Position numbers and translations under genes: made by a program
Shown here: positions 1 to 7,592 of the stretch, piece after piece
How the letters are laid out: every line of letters starts with the position of its first letter
How positions within the stretch are numbered: position 1 is the first letter of the stretch
Assembly (NCBI GenBank): GCA_964635875.1
Contig: CAZWRK010000090.1
Span: 1 to 17,608, forward strand
Reading direction: 5' to 3'
DNA from: CAZWRK01 sp964635875
Lineage (GTDB): Bacteria > Pseudomonadota > Gammaproteobacteria > Burkholderiales > Aquaspirillaceae
Length of the DNA: 17,608 bases
Notes under the pieces: generated by a model
Database searches by the model: none
What the model was told of the DNA's origin: nothing
Seen by the model: the letters and a program-made list of their open reading frames with translations, nothing else

Positions 1-71
1 CCTTGCGGGTCGTTGCGGTCTGGCATATGGCTTAGTCGTTCTAGGGCCTGGTAGGTAGTGTCGCCGCTCAT
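1..71 (-). CDS. Partial gene at left edge, hypothetical protein (first 23 codons)
   Basis: Reading leftwards from an ATG at 71-69, an open frame of 23 full codons runs to the window edge without a stop; it begins MSGDTTYQALERLSHMPDRN. The ATG lies 9 bases after the stop of the 111-residue gene. It is preceded by AAGGGGAA, a purine-rich ribosome binding site that overlaps that stop, so the two genes look translationally coupled. The fragment is too short to recognise a family. That it is a real gene follows from spacing, strand and the binding site only. It continues outside the window. Confidence 0.6.
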   Translation of the reverse strand, partial: MSGDTTYQALERLSHMPDRNDPQ

Positions 72-80
72 GGCTTCCCC

Positions 81-416
81 TTATTCGTTAGTGATTGCTA
101 CAATAGTCAAGCTAGGGTTTGTCGCCGCACCGATGGTTGCATATAGCTTGGGAGCGGTGTTTGTATCCGACACACCGCCACGAAGGTTTAACGCACCCGC
201 AGCCGTTAAAGATGCAGCCGTTGCCGTTCCGTCTTGGTTCATAGTTAGCTTGGTCGTTCCAGAATCATGGCTAACCTGAAAACTGACCGTTCCCGACCCG
301 AAAGTGCCAGTAGCGGCTACGTTGGCGAACCAGTCGTTATTGTTGCGGGATTTTTTCATGTCGCATACATAAACGGACGTGTTCTGTGCGCTGATTGTTG
401 CGGTGTAGATAGACAT
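81..416 (-). CDS. Small beta-rich virion-like protein, 111 aa
   Basis: This 111-residue protein has no signal peptide or membrane segment. It is rich in Thr, Ser, Ala and Gly, with alternating polar and hydrophobic residues that suggest a beta sandwich. The stretch GTFGSGTVSFQVSHDSGTT (about residues 37-55) resembles short beta domains seen in phage decoration and fibre proteins, in which a pattern like GtfGsGTVtlevS.DgGtTw occurs. Its ATG directly follows a TAA stop of a possible 40-residue ORF and has GAGAGG about 6 bases upstream. The position after the ejection-type genes and the composition suggest a minor virion or accessory fibre protein, but no specific function can be assigned. That it is a gene is likely from strand, spacing and ribosome binding site. 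Confidence 0.7.
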   Translation of the reverse strand: MSIYTATISAQNTSVYVCDMKKSRNNNDWFANVAATGTFGSGTVSFQVSHDSGTTKLTMNQDGTATAASLTAAGALNLRGGVSDTNTAPKLYATIGAATNPSLTIVAITNE

Positions 417-539
417 TTAGACCTCTCTTGCGTTTGTTGGAATTTTAGGGTATTGTTTAATAATGACAGATTTAATTTTAAAAGCCTTAGCGGCCGGTAT
501 CGGGTTTAGCATATTTAGCTGGCTACTTAACAGGAACAT
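417..539 (-). CDS. Possible small ORF, 40 aa, filling the gap between two genes
   Basis: The otherwise empty 106-bp gap between the 565-residue ejection-like gene and the 111-residue gene holds a minus-strand frame of 40 codons plus stop, beginning MFLLSSQLNMLNPIPAAKAF. Its ATG overlaps the end of the upstream gene by 17 bases and is preceded by GGAGG at 5-base spacing. Its TAA lies directly against the ATG of the next gene. These features fit a coupled small gene. Against it, the product has no recognisable family, and the GGAGG falls in the upstream gene's SRGGS codons and could be chance. A plus-strand frame of 52 codons (463-621) also crosses the gap, so which strand is coding, if either, is unsettled. 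Confidence 0.35.
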   Translation of the reverse strand: MFLLSSQLNMLNPIPAAKAFKIKSVIIKQYPKIPTNAREV

Positions 540-2220
540 TGGAGCCTCCGCGAGAGATAGTTCTCAAGAAATCAATCGGGGACGTGGCTTGTTTAATCAC
601 CCGAGACACTGGTTTCGCTAATTCTGGACGTTTAGCAATAAGTGCTTCCATAGCAGCCACACCAGGTCGTGTGTATAGTCCAGACAGTGCGCCAGTTGAA
701 ACTGCTGCTGGAGTTAGAGCTGGCATATAAGCTGGGCCACCAGCTAACAATCCGATTAATGCCGCTCTCTCTGCTGTACCCGAGTTTGGTACTGTAGATG
801 GCAAAACGGCTTGTGCTGCATCTGAAAGGTCTTGCATCAAAGCCCCGCCTTTGGCGTAGCGCATTTTTCTTACAGACTTATCTGTGCTTTTAACGGCATT
901 TGATAATTGTGAAGGAGTAACACCTTCTCCTGATTTTATACCAGTACCAGCTTTTGCAAAACGAATAAAGTTAGCATACCCAGTATCAACGTCTTTTAAT
1001 TGTTTTGTCAGTTCTTTTGGATTATTACGATATAGCATTTCTTTAAAGCTATCATTTAACTTTCCGTAGTATTCACCCAATTTTCTTTGCAATGGGTCTT
1101 GGCTTGACAAAAAGTCGTTTGATTCTTTAGATAAAGTACTGCTAATAACCTTAGAATCCTCACCGCTAATAACGCTTCCATTCTTTTTATTAAATAATTG
1201 AGCAACCTTATTCTTAAATAGTCCAAGCTCTTTGTCGGACAATTCTTGGCTAGCCTCTTTTCCAACTGTTGCCACATCTTTAAACAGCTTTTTATCTGCA
1301 ACTCCGCGCATTTTTGGTAAAATCTCATCGTATTTTTCGCTAAGTTTATTACCAACATATTCTACCATATCACGACCCACTGGAACGCTATCTGGTATTG
1401 ATTCACCAACTGGTTTTAAGGCTCTATTGGCAATAGCTTTGTTAAAATCATCAAATCCTCTATGGCGAGCGTTTCTTATCGTGCTACCCAAAAATGGTAC
1501 AGAGGAAGCTGTATCTTCCAACCATTGAGTGGCTCCACCAAGCATTTGACCAGGCGTTAATCTAACACCCTCTTTAATAAGTTTATCAGCACCTTTTTGT
1601 AACGTTGGGCTTATGATATTACCTAAAACAGCACCACCAGTTTGCAAAGCAGCGGGAACAGCAGCGCCAACACCTATTTGTGTTAATTTATCTTGTGAAA
1701 AGTTATTACCCGATTCAACTGGTTGCATAGCAGCAGAAGCACCGCCTAGTAGTGCGTTTTGCCCTAACTTCCCTAAATATGACGTTGCAACTGGAAGTGC
1801 CTTGGTTGCGGCAGCAGTAGCTATATTAGCTGGAGTAAAAACATTGCCCGCAAACCGCGCTAAATCAGCTCCATTAAATCCAGTTGCCGATTTAGCAGCC
1901 TCGTATTCTTGATTTCTTTGCTGTACTAATTGGTCAATGTCGGAGGCCGATTGCTTATAGAACTTTTCAGCATCATTTGCACCAACTAATCCAGCCAAAG
2001 CGCCAGCGCCGCGAGGAACCATCTGGGCGATTCCAAAAATTGGGTCTAGCATCCCATGAACCATACGACCCTGTACCGACGCTTGTGCTTTTTGAAGTGG
2101 GTTAGCCTGTTTATTAGATTTAGTTTCCTGACCATCATCTAATTGTATATTAGACAGGTCAACAAACTGGCCCGTATTTCCAGCATCAAGTTTTATGTTG
2201 TTTAGGTCAACATATGGCAT
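523..2220 (-). CDS. Putative internal virion / DNA ejection protein, 565 aa
   Basis: This is a large, mostly helical protein with Ala/Gln/Lys-rich segments and a small-residue, hydrophobic region (about residues 119-170) that could contact membranes. The N-terminus carries two copies of a short motif, VDLNNIKLD (4-12) and VDLSNIQLD (20-28); similar I/V-D-L-x-x-I-x-L-D peptides begin ejection-type proteins of podoviruses, perhaps as a cargo or docking tag (inference). It is the third gene of an ejection-like cluster after the gp10-like tail gene, the position P22 uses for its gp7, gp20 and gp16. Start choice: the frame can be extended 12 bases to a TTG at 2232, but the ATG at 2220 overlaps the upstream stop as TAATG, a coupled start seen elsewhere in this operon. 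The direct biochemical role is not visible from sequence. Confidence 0.65.
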   Translation of the reverse strand: MPYVDLNNIKLDAGNTGQFVDLSNIQLDDGQETKSNKQANPLQKAQASVQGRMVHGMLDPIFGIAQMVPRGAGALAGLVGANDAEKFYKQSASDIDQLVQQRNQEYEAAKSATGFNGADLARFAGNVFTPANIATAAATKALPVATSYLGKLGQNALLGGASAAMQPVESGNNFSQDKLTQIGVGAAVPAALQTGGAVLGNIISPTLQKGADKLIKEGVRLTPGQMLGGATQWLEDTASSVPFLGSTIRNARHRGFDDFNKAIANRALKPVGESIPDSVPVGRDMVEYVGNKLSEKYDEILPKMRGVADKKLFKDVATVGKEASQELSDKELGLFKNKVAQLFNKKNGSVISGEDSKVISSTLSKESNDFLSSQDPLQRKLGEYYGKLNDSFKEMLYRNNPKELTKQLKDVDTGYANFIRFAKAGTGIKSGEGVTPSQLSNAVKSTDKSVRKMRYAKGGALMQDLSDAAQAVLPSTVPNSGTAERAALIGLLAGGPAYMPALTPAAVSTGALSGLYTRPGVAAMEALIAKRPELAKPVSRVIKQATSPIDFLRTISRGGSNVPVK

Positions 2221-3317
2221 TATTCCATCCAACCTCTACCGTCTGGTAGTCTATATACTTTCTTGCCGCCCTTTGTGCCGATAAAAACAGCACCCTCTGG
2301 AACGCCTGATAAATTTTGTTGCAACTGCCCTTGTGCGCTAGGGTTAATCCCTGTAACTGGCAATCCCATGTCACCACTTATTCCGCCAGCGTCTGGAAGA
2401 TTTGTAAGACCCACGGCTTGCGGCATTACTGGAGGGATAATATTTTCAGGAAATGGTGGCTCTAATCCATTAGCTAGAGCCTTTGCGTTAGCTTGTGTGA
2501 CTAACGCTTCTTTTGCAGCTTTAATCTTGGCTATTTTTACTGGTTGGCTATCAGTTACATTCGGAAGCATATCTATGATTGGTTTAGCATCGGCATCTGA
2601 CTGCGCACCAGAACCAGCTATTCTGAAGGCGGCACGAGCCTGGTTTTCGGCAGCAGCTCGTTTTACACTAAATTCCCCCTGTCCTTTAGCTATATTTTCA
2701 GCACCTACCAAGCTACCTAATGATGGAAACGCATTGGCAGCACTTGCGGTTATGTTCTCCATTGTGCCAGATGGTGCATTGGTTACACTTCCAAGCTCAT
2801 CAAACGCGCTTAATACAACACTAGCGTTTTTAACATTGGCTGCATTTTGACCGCTAGCTTTACCAGAGGCTGCCGCAGCGGCTTGTGCGCCCTTAAACTC
2901 TGGCATTTGCTCTGGTGGTGGTGTCATTGGAAATTGCTGCGATATTCCCTGACCAGATGGGTCTAATACGTTCTGCGCCCCACCCGTACTGAATATCTGT
3001 TGTGCGCGCTTAACAGTTAAATACTTCTTTTGCTCGTCGGGTGAAAGCTGCGACCAGTATTGATACTCTTGAACGGCTGCTGGTGAATTACCACCACTTG
3101 CGATTTCCATCATTTTTTGTTGCAATGCTAATCGCTTTAACGCCGATTCTTCGTTAGCCTGTTTTTGTGACGTAACAGCCTGTGCAAACTGTGGGTTGGC
3201 GGCCAGCTTGTACATGTTGGCTTCGTTCTGTTGTGCTGTCTGATAGTCAGCAAAAGGTTGTAATGCGTTTACAATACCACCTAAACCTTGACCCAAGTTT
3301 TGTAACCAGTTAGCCAT
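2220..3317 (-). CDS. Putative internal virion / DNA ejection protein, 365 aa
   Basis: A 365-residue protein with a short Gly/Leu-rich amphipathic N-terminus (residues 1-20) and Gln/Ala-rich helices at about 22-75. EYQYWSQLSPDEQKKYLTVK follows at about 84-103; a pattern like EYqyYqsLsPeeqkaYl.mkRa recurs in phage ejection or DNA-transfer proteins. A helical middle (about 165-280) contains AGSGAQSDADAKPIIDMLPN, which resembles a segment common in the same proteins. The C-terminus ends KVYRLPDGRGWME, like the short K.VYRLPDGr.w tails of phage proteins. Its ATG overlaps the stop of the S74-domain gene (TAATG), and its own stop overlaps the next ATG the same way. The cluster position suggests that it is packaged in the capsid and ejected with the genome. 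Function is inferred from context and composition. Confidence 0.65.
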   Translation of the reverse strand: MANWLQNLGQGLGGIVNALQPFADYQTAQQNEANMYKLAANPQFAQAVTSQKQANEESALKRLALQQKMMEIASGGNSPAAVQEYQYWSQLSPDEQKKYLTVKRAQQIFSTGGAQNVLDPSGQGISQQFPMTPPPEQMPEFKGAQAAAAASGKASGQNAANVKNASVVLSAFDELGSVTNAPSGTMENITASAANAFPSLGSLVGAENIAKGQGEFSVKRAAAENQARAAFRIAGSGAQSDADAKPIIDMLPNVTDSQPVKIAKIKAAKEALVTQANAKALANGLEPPFPENIIPPVMPQAVGLTNLPDAGGISGDMGLPVTGINPSAQGQLQQNLSGVPEGAVFIGTKGGKKVYRLPDGRGWME

Positions 3318-4369
3318 TATGCAGCCTCTCTAAAATTTACACCAATAAGGTCGTAGTCAACCGCTTTGTATCCATCTATTTCTTTAACAGCCTTTGGATT
3401 TAATTCCTCAACCTCATCAGCCATTACACCAATATATCGTTTGTCAGGTTGCGCTTTATAAGAGAACTCATAAATCTTATGACCGTTTTCTAATCCTATA
3501 AACTCAATATCTTGCTTTAGTTTTCTATCAGAGAAGAATCCACCCATTGGAAGATATGGACCCATAGCACTTGAACTGAACAAGCTACCAAGGCTTTGTC
3601 CTAGAGCATTACCGCCAATGCTTCCTAAAAGGCTACCACCGATATTGCCCAAGAACCCACCAGCAGGTCCACCAGCGAAACTTGCAATCTGACCCAAGCC
3701 ACCCAAGAGGCCACCCAAACCACCGCCAGTCTTAATAACCTGTTTCGGTGTGCCGAAGTTACCAAACTCCGTAGGAATACCGTTAAACAGACCATATCCT
3801 TGCATCAGGGCATTAAATGGTGCTTGGTCTTGCTGGGCTTGTAATTCACGTCCATAGGCCCCACCTGTCAACTGGCCTGTGGCATCTGCTCTGCGGGAAG
3901 GCACTAGATTATTAAAGATGGTGTTCAGCGAATTGTTATACTGGCCTTGACGGAAAGTCCCAATGCTATTCAGTCGATTCTGCTCGACATCCGAAGTGCC
4001 TAGGAAGTTACGGTTAGACCCCATCTGTCCAGCTTGGTTTCCGAATTGTTTAACTAGGCTATTCTGTCCTTGTGCCTGACGGTTCAGGTCGTTAATCACA
4101 TACTCATCGTATGGATTCATCAACATAGATAGGTCGGATTGTAAACTTTGGGCGGTTGGTGTGAACCCTTGCGCCATAGATGCTAAACCAGCTTTTTCAC
4201 CCTCGGTAATAGGGGTTGGCTTGAACATATTGTAATTGAATTGACCACCAGGAAGCAGGGTGTTATTTGCCCCTGTTAGAAGTCCAGTATATAAGTCCTG
4301 ATACGCTTGCGGCTGGGCATAGAACCCTGTCGCTGGAATAGTTACTTTTTTACCGCCGAATAATCCCAT
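3317..4369 (-). CDS. Ejection-like protein with C-terminal S74 intramolecular chaperone domain, 350 aa
   Basis: Residues 1-210 are Gln/Asn-rich and mostly helical. Residues 215-264 are extremely Gly/Leu/Ile-rich, with GG spaced through a hydrophobic run, suggesting a membrane-interacting segment. Residues 280-350 match the start of the S74 peptidase, or intramolecular chaperone of endosialidase type: FFSDRKLKQDI with the candidate cleavage Ser280 and nearby Lys283/Lys285, then YIGVMADEVEELNPKAV and a VDYDLIGVNF ending. In that family the domain trimerises beta-structured spikes and then cuts itself off at the Ser. Here the long C-terminal helices are missing, so it is a short version. The gene lies after the tail gene and before two ejection-like genes. 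It could be a pilot or ejection protein, or a short tail spike; the body lacks obvious beta-helix repeats, which favours the first. Confidence 0.7.
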   Translation of the reverse strand: MGLFGGKKVTIPATGFYAQPQAYQDLYTGLLTGANNTLLPGGQFNYNMFKPTPITEGEKAGLASMAQGFTPTAQSLQSDLSMLMNPYDEYVINDLNRQAQGQNSLVKQFGNQAGQMGSNRNFLGTSDVEQNRLNSIGTFRQGQYNNSLNTIFNNLVPSRRADATGQLTGGAYGRELQAQQDQAPFNALMQGYGLFNGIPTEFGNFGTPKQVIKTGGGLGGLLGGLGQIASFAGGPAGGFLGNIGGSLLGSIGGNALGQSLGSLFSSSAMGPYLPMGGFFSDRKLKQDIEFIGLENGHKIYEFSYKAQPDKRYIGVMADEVEELNPKAVKEIDGYKAVDYDLIGVNFREAA

Positions 4370-4376
4370 TAGAGCC

Positions 4377-4667
4377 TCACCAACTTGTATCTATGGGTAT
4401 GCGCGCCCATACTGCGGTTCCTGCATTGTCTATCAACCAATACAAATAACCTGTTGTGTAATCTATTGACACATCCCCCAGCTTGTCGGTGGGGAGTGTG
4501 TCGCTGGCTCCTGAAGGTATTCTAGCAGATTTCCGTCCCAAAATAAAGCGGTTATTTAGATTGTCGAAGTCTTTTATATCCAAGCGTCTTTCGCGGATAA
4601 TAACCCGTAAAACGTCCTCAATATCCTTCGGATTAGTCTGTTCTTTAAGTTTAAGATAAGGGTTCAT
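4377..4667 (-). CDS. Hypothetical small tail-associated protein, 96 aa
   Basis: A 96-residue soluble protein. A charged helical half (residues 1-45, with KDIEDVLRVIIRERRLDIKD) is followed by a short beta-like half that ends in VSIDYTTGYLYWLIDNAGTAV. The second half resembles the short GDvw.dyttgylYwl-type strands that occur in phage fibre and tail accessory proteins, with no firm family assignment. Its ATG overlaps the stop of the 687-residue tail gene as ATGA, and the next gene starts 7 bases after its stop with GAGG spanning the junction, so the three genes are translationally coupled. Its position suggests a tail or adhesin accessory role (inference). Confidence 0.65.
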   Translation of the reverse strand: MNPYLKLKEQTNPKDIEDVLRVIIRERRLDIKDFDNLNNRFILGRKSARIPSGASDTLPTDKLGDVSIDYTTGYLYWLIDNAGTAVWARIPIDTSW

Positions 4668-6727
4668 TGTGTCGGCCCCTGTTGTACGTTGTCAAACCAG
4701 ACACCCATCTGCCATGCCTGTCCTAACTCCTCACCTTCCCATTGATATTGATAGTAACGGGCCGAGCTTTGGATAGGCACAAACTCCGTGGTATTATCCA
4801 CTTGACATTGTGTTGTATAAGTGGGGGTTGCGGATTGCGGGTAACGATACCCCGTAGCGGTAAACGTAACCGTCCCGTCTTGGTTGCTATCAGGGACAAC
4901 ACTGGTCAAAAGAAGGTTGTCCTTACCGTTGTATAGCTTTGGCCCAGTCAGGGTAAATGCCAAAGGCTCCCCATCCGCATCTGTTCCAAACTCATGCTTG
5001 TATAATGTATCTATATTAGCCATATACGGATTTTTAGTCTTAACGCTAGGCCATTCTGCGGCTGTTCTTGACCCCTCATCATCTGGCCATTGGTCAATAG
5101 ACCAAGTGAAGTCAGCCAAACAAACTTTAACCACACGGTCAGGCTCGTTACTTGAGGCCGATGGATAGAAGAACCATACTTCGTTATATTTGGGATTATA
5201 CTGTGCAAAAATCTTTGACTTTTGACCCCAATTCAAGTTGTCAAAAACATATCTTAGGCAAGTCGATTCGCCTTGGGTATTGGCCTCGATAATCTCAACC
5301 TTCCCACCTCGGTACATATAGAAGTTATCCGTACCCATCCAGAAGGCGATACCCTTAGCAGAAACACGAGCCATAGGGGCGATAATCCCCACCGTGTCAT
5401 CAAGAGGAAGAATCTCCCAAACTAGGGGAAGGCCGATATATCGGAATGTATAAGTTTTATTTTCGGTGAAAATGAGATTAAGGTCATTAGAAGGACAATG
5501 CGAAAGAAGGCGACCAGCCCCCTCAATATCGTCAATAAACACCTGATTCGTGCTAGAGGATGTCCAAGTGGTTAAGTCGTTCTGGTCACTTGTCTCAATA
5601 GCGTTTTCAACCCCACCAGCCCCGAAGGTGACGCAAATCCCATTACTGATAAAAGCATAGTTAATAGTAGATGGAGAGCCGCTCACTATCTCTGGGGCAG
5701 CGTCAATCCCACCGTCCCATTGGTATAGTTTCCCCTGATTTCCTGGGGTCATTATTAGCGTGTCGGCGTATCTATCAACAAACCAGATTCTAGGGAATGA
5801 ACGAGCCGAACTACTTGTCAGGGCTGTGCCGTACAACCCAGCGCCATACAGTCCAGCACCATAGCCTTGTGTTGCTACCTCATTAACATTACCAATGGGT
5901 ATTTCTTGTTGGTATTCAGTAGAAGCACCACCGCCAGCCGATACCGAACTCGTGGCATTACCCGCTGTCATCACGTCAAACGTATTGACCGCTACATTTC
6001 TAATAATAAATTCTTTGTTTATATCAGCCGCTAAAATCCCTCCAGTATTGGCCGCTCCTGTGATTTTTACCCTATCCCCATCAGACTGACCATGACCAGT
6101 ATCCGATACATTAATCAATCCAGAGGAACGTACAACCGATGCCCCGCCACCAGTTGTCGTAGCGTTGGCGTTGGTTCCAACATTAATCGTATAAAATCCA
6201 GCTCCCACAGAGCGGACAATGTTATCCCCGTTTATCGCACCAGCCAAGATGCCAGCGAATCCAGTAGCACCAGAGTAATAAACTGTATCCCCAGGTTGAA
6301 ATCGGGAAGCCTCGGAGTCCGTGACCGTCAAAACAGGACTACCGCTTACAGACGCAAAAGGGTTGCTTCCTAATGTTCCGTATTGAGTGGCTAGACTATC
6401 GGCAATAGCTATCGTGTTCGTGTCTAATGGCGTTATGTTAGTTAGTGTAGAACCAATTAGGGCATAGAACTTTTCATTCGACCCCAACATGACATACAGT
6501 TTGCCATTAATAAAGTCTGTGAAAATGCTTCGCACATAACCAGCAATCTCTAAGCCGTAGTTGAAAGTCTGACTAATCCACCCACCTATTTTCTTAGGGA
6601 TGCCCTGAACAAATCGAATCGCTCTGGTAAACGTGTACATACCAGTAGCCGCAGGAGTCCAATCCGTTGAAGGTTGAACACCTGGTTTAATCTCAATCGG
6701 TCTAGGGGTGGATACCTTAGTTGTCAT
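4664..6727 (-). CDS. P22 gp10-like tail / packaged-DNA stabilisation protein, 687 aa
   Basis: The N-terminus contains IEIKPGVQPSTDWTPAATGM and then RAIRFVQGIPKKIGGW (to residue 50). This fits the pattern seen at the start of P22 gp10-type tail proteins: a G-hydroxyl motif, a Thr/Ser-rich segment, V/I-R-F and GGW. Residues about 130-269 form an extra beta domain made of two tandem copies, each containing GD.V...Ga, GGI/AGILA, a DI/AIN, and ending GGGAS. A GAGLYG repeat at 288-300 leads into a propeller-like C-terminal part with Tyr/Trp-rich strands (for example NEVWFFYPSASSNEPDRVVK). In P22, gp10 attaches below the adaptor and closes the tail. Its ATG overlaps the stop of the 271-residue fibre (ATGA). 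The family call rests on motif pattern and operon position, not an alignment. Confidence 0.72.
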   Translation of the reverse strand: MTTKVSTPRPIEIKPGVQPSTDWTPAATGMYTFTRAIRFVQGIPKKIGGWISQTFNYGLEIAGYVRSIFTDFINGKLYVMLGSNEKFYALIGSTLTNITPLDTNTIAIADSLATQYGTLGSNPFASVSGSPVLTVTDSEASRFQPGDTVYYSGATGFAGILAGAINGDNIVRSVGAGFYTINVGTNANATTTGGGASVVRSSGLINVSDTGHGQSDGDRVKITGAANTGGILAADINKEFIIRNVAVNTFDVMTAGNATSSVSAGGGASTEYQQEIPIGNVNEVATQGYGAGLYGAGLYGTALTSSSARSFPRIWFVDRYADTLIMTPGNQGKLYQWDGGIDAAPEIVSGSPSTINYAFISNGICVTFGAGGVENAIETSDQNDLTTWTSSSTNQVFIDDIEGAGRLLSHCPSNDLNLIFTENKTYTFRYIGLPLVWEILPLDDTVGIIAPMARVSAKGIAFWMGTDNFYMYRGGKVEIIEANTQGESTCLRYVFDNLNWGQKSKIFAQYNPKYNEVWFFYPSASSNEPDRVVKVCLADFTWSIDQWPDDEGSRTAAEWPSVKTKNPYMANIDTLYKHEFGTDADGEPLAFTLTGPKLYNGKDNLLLTSVVPDSNQDGTVTFTATGYRYPQSATPTYTTQCQVDNTTEFVPIQSSARYYQYQWEGEELGQAWQMGVWFDNVQQGPTQ
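5921..6340 (-). repeat. Tandem beta-domain duplication inside the gp10-like gene
   Basis: Within the 687-residue protein, residues 130-197 and 203-269 are divergent copies. Both contain GD.V, GILA or GGILA followed by a short helix ending in IN, a YTINVG or FDVMTAG strand and a terminal GGGAS. The two copies differ clearly at the DNA level, so the duplication is old. Confidence 0.7.
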
Positions 6728-7539
6728 TTACCAATGGCCATCCATCGAACTGTGATGCTGACGTTACCGCCGTTTGTCTGTTGGTTCTTAGCAACAAACT
6801 GTGTCAATGTAGGGTCTCCATAAACCTGTACGAAGTTGTGGTTATCGTCTAATCCACCGCTGTTTGCAATCTGTGTGCTTGTAGTAATCGAATAAACAGC
6901 CGTTGGGAACGCTAAAGGATAAGTTACTGTAGACGTGGCTGGTTCCGGGCCTACCGTAGTGCTTCCCCATTGTAGAATCAATCCACCAGGGAACTTTTGA
7001 TAGCCATTAGAACCAATGCTGTTTTGAGTGCCAAAGTTCGCAGGAGTTAGAGCCTCATCAGTAGCCGTTCCTGTATTGGAAGCTGTGTTGTTAGCAAACG
7101 CAATCTGCTCTGGTGTGCTTGCTACAATCGTCCATGAAGTACCGTTACAGACTACAGTAACGTATTGATATTGACTGGATAGGACGTAGTTAGCCGCTCC
7201 GTTGATAGTCTCCGCTCCATTTCCATCTAAGGTAACTGTATTGGCTGTAGCGTCGATTTTCTGAACAGATACCACAAACCCGTTTTGGGCAGTAGCGGCT
7301 GGTGGAAGTGTAATCGTAAAAGATGCACTTGTGGCATCGCCTAAAATCAGTTTATTCAAATCAGACGTTGTAATTGTATAAGCTGTGGTTTTTGTAGAAG
7401 TCGTGGTATTGGAAGCCAGTTTCAGCAAGCTATCAATAGAAGTCCAGTTGCTATTAAGATAGCCGCCCCACAAGTCTTGGTCGGTTGGGTCGTTTACACC
7501 TGGAAGAATAAAACCGTAATTAGATGTAGTTGTTGACAT
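6724..7539 (-). CDS. Tail fibre with gp53-like C-terminal receptor-binding domain, 271 aa
   Basis: The N-terminus MSTTTSNYGFILPGVNDPTD plus DLWGGYLNSNWTSIDSLL is the short head found on many phage fibres and is thought to attach them to the particle. The middle (about 50-140) is a Thr/Ala-rich beta stretch with SFTITLPPA and VSVQKIDATANTVTLDGNGA. The C-terminus from about residue 178, NGYQKFPGGLILQWGS, then YPLAFPTAVYSITTSTQ and SITVRWMAIG at the end, closely fits the gp53-like fibre tip (NGY.klPgGLiiQWG ... W.AiG). That tip is a small beta sandwich involved in receptor contact. The binding site AAGGAG sits 6 bases before ATG. It follows a terminator-like hairpin and is coupled to the tail gene by an ATGA overlap. 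Host receptor is unknown. Confidence 0.8.
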   Translation of the reverse strand: MSTTTSNYGFILPGVNDPTDQDLWGGYLNSNWTSIDSLLKLASNTTTSTKTTAYTITTSDLNKLILGDATSASFTITLPPAATAQNGFVVSVQKIDATANTVTLDGNGAETINGAANYVLSSQYQYVTVVCNGTSWTIVASTPEQIAFANNTASNTGTATDEALTPANFGTQNSIGSNGYQKFPGGLILQWGSTTVGPEPATSTVTYPLAFPTAVYSITTSTQIANSGGLDDNHNFVQVYGDPTLTQFVAKNQQTNGGNVSITVRWMAIGK

Positions 7540-7553
7540 GATAGCTCCTTGTT

Positions 7554-7584
7554 AAAAGCCAGCCCGCTTTTACACGGACTGGCT
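7554..7584 (-). terminator. Hairpin with short T tract, possible terminator or attenuator
   Basis: In the 53-bp gap after the 115-residue gene, on the minus strand, AGCCAG pairs with CTGGCT (6 bp) and, after one mismatch, CCG pairs with CGG, around an 8-base loop. The stem's last T continues into a TTTT tract. This has the layout of a rho-independent terminator, but the T tract is only four bases and the next ATG is about 14 bases away. Partial termination between capsid-proximal and tail genes is therefore likelier than a full stop. Confidence 0.5.
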
Positions 7585-7592
7585 ATGCTACA

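Noticed and set aside
2263..2850. 195-codon plus-strand open frame opposite the 365-residue ejection-like gene
   Set aside because: No ribosome binding site or coding context on that strand, and the minus-strand frame has coupled overlaps and family-like motifs.
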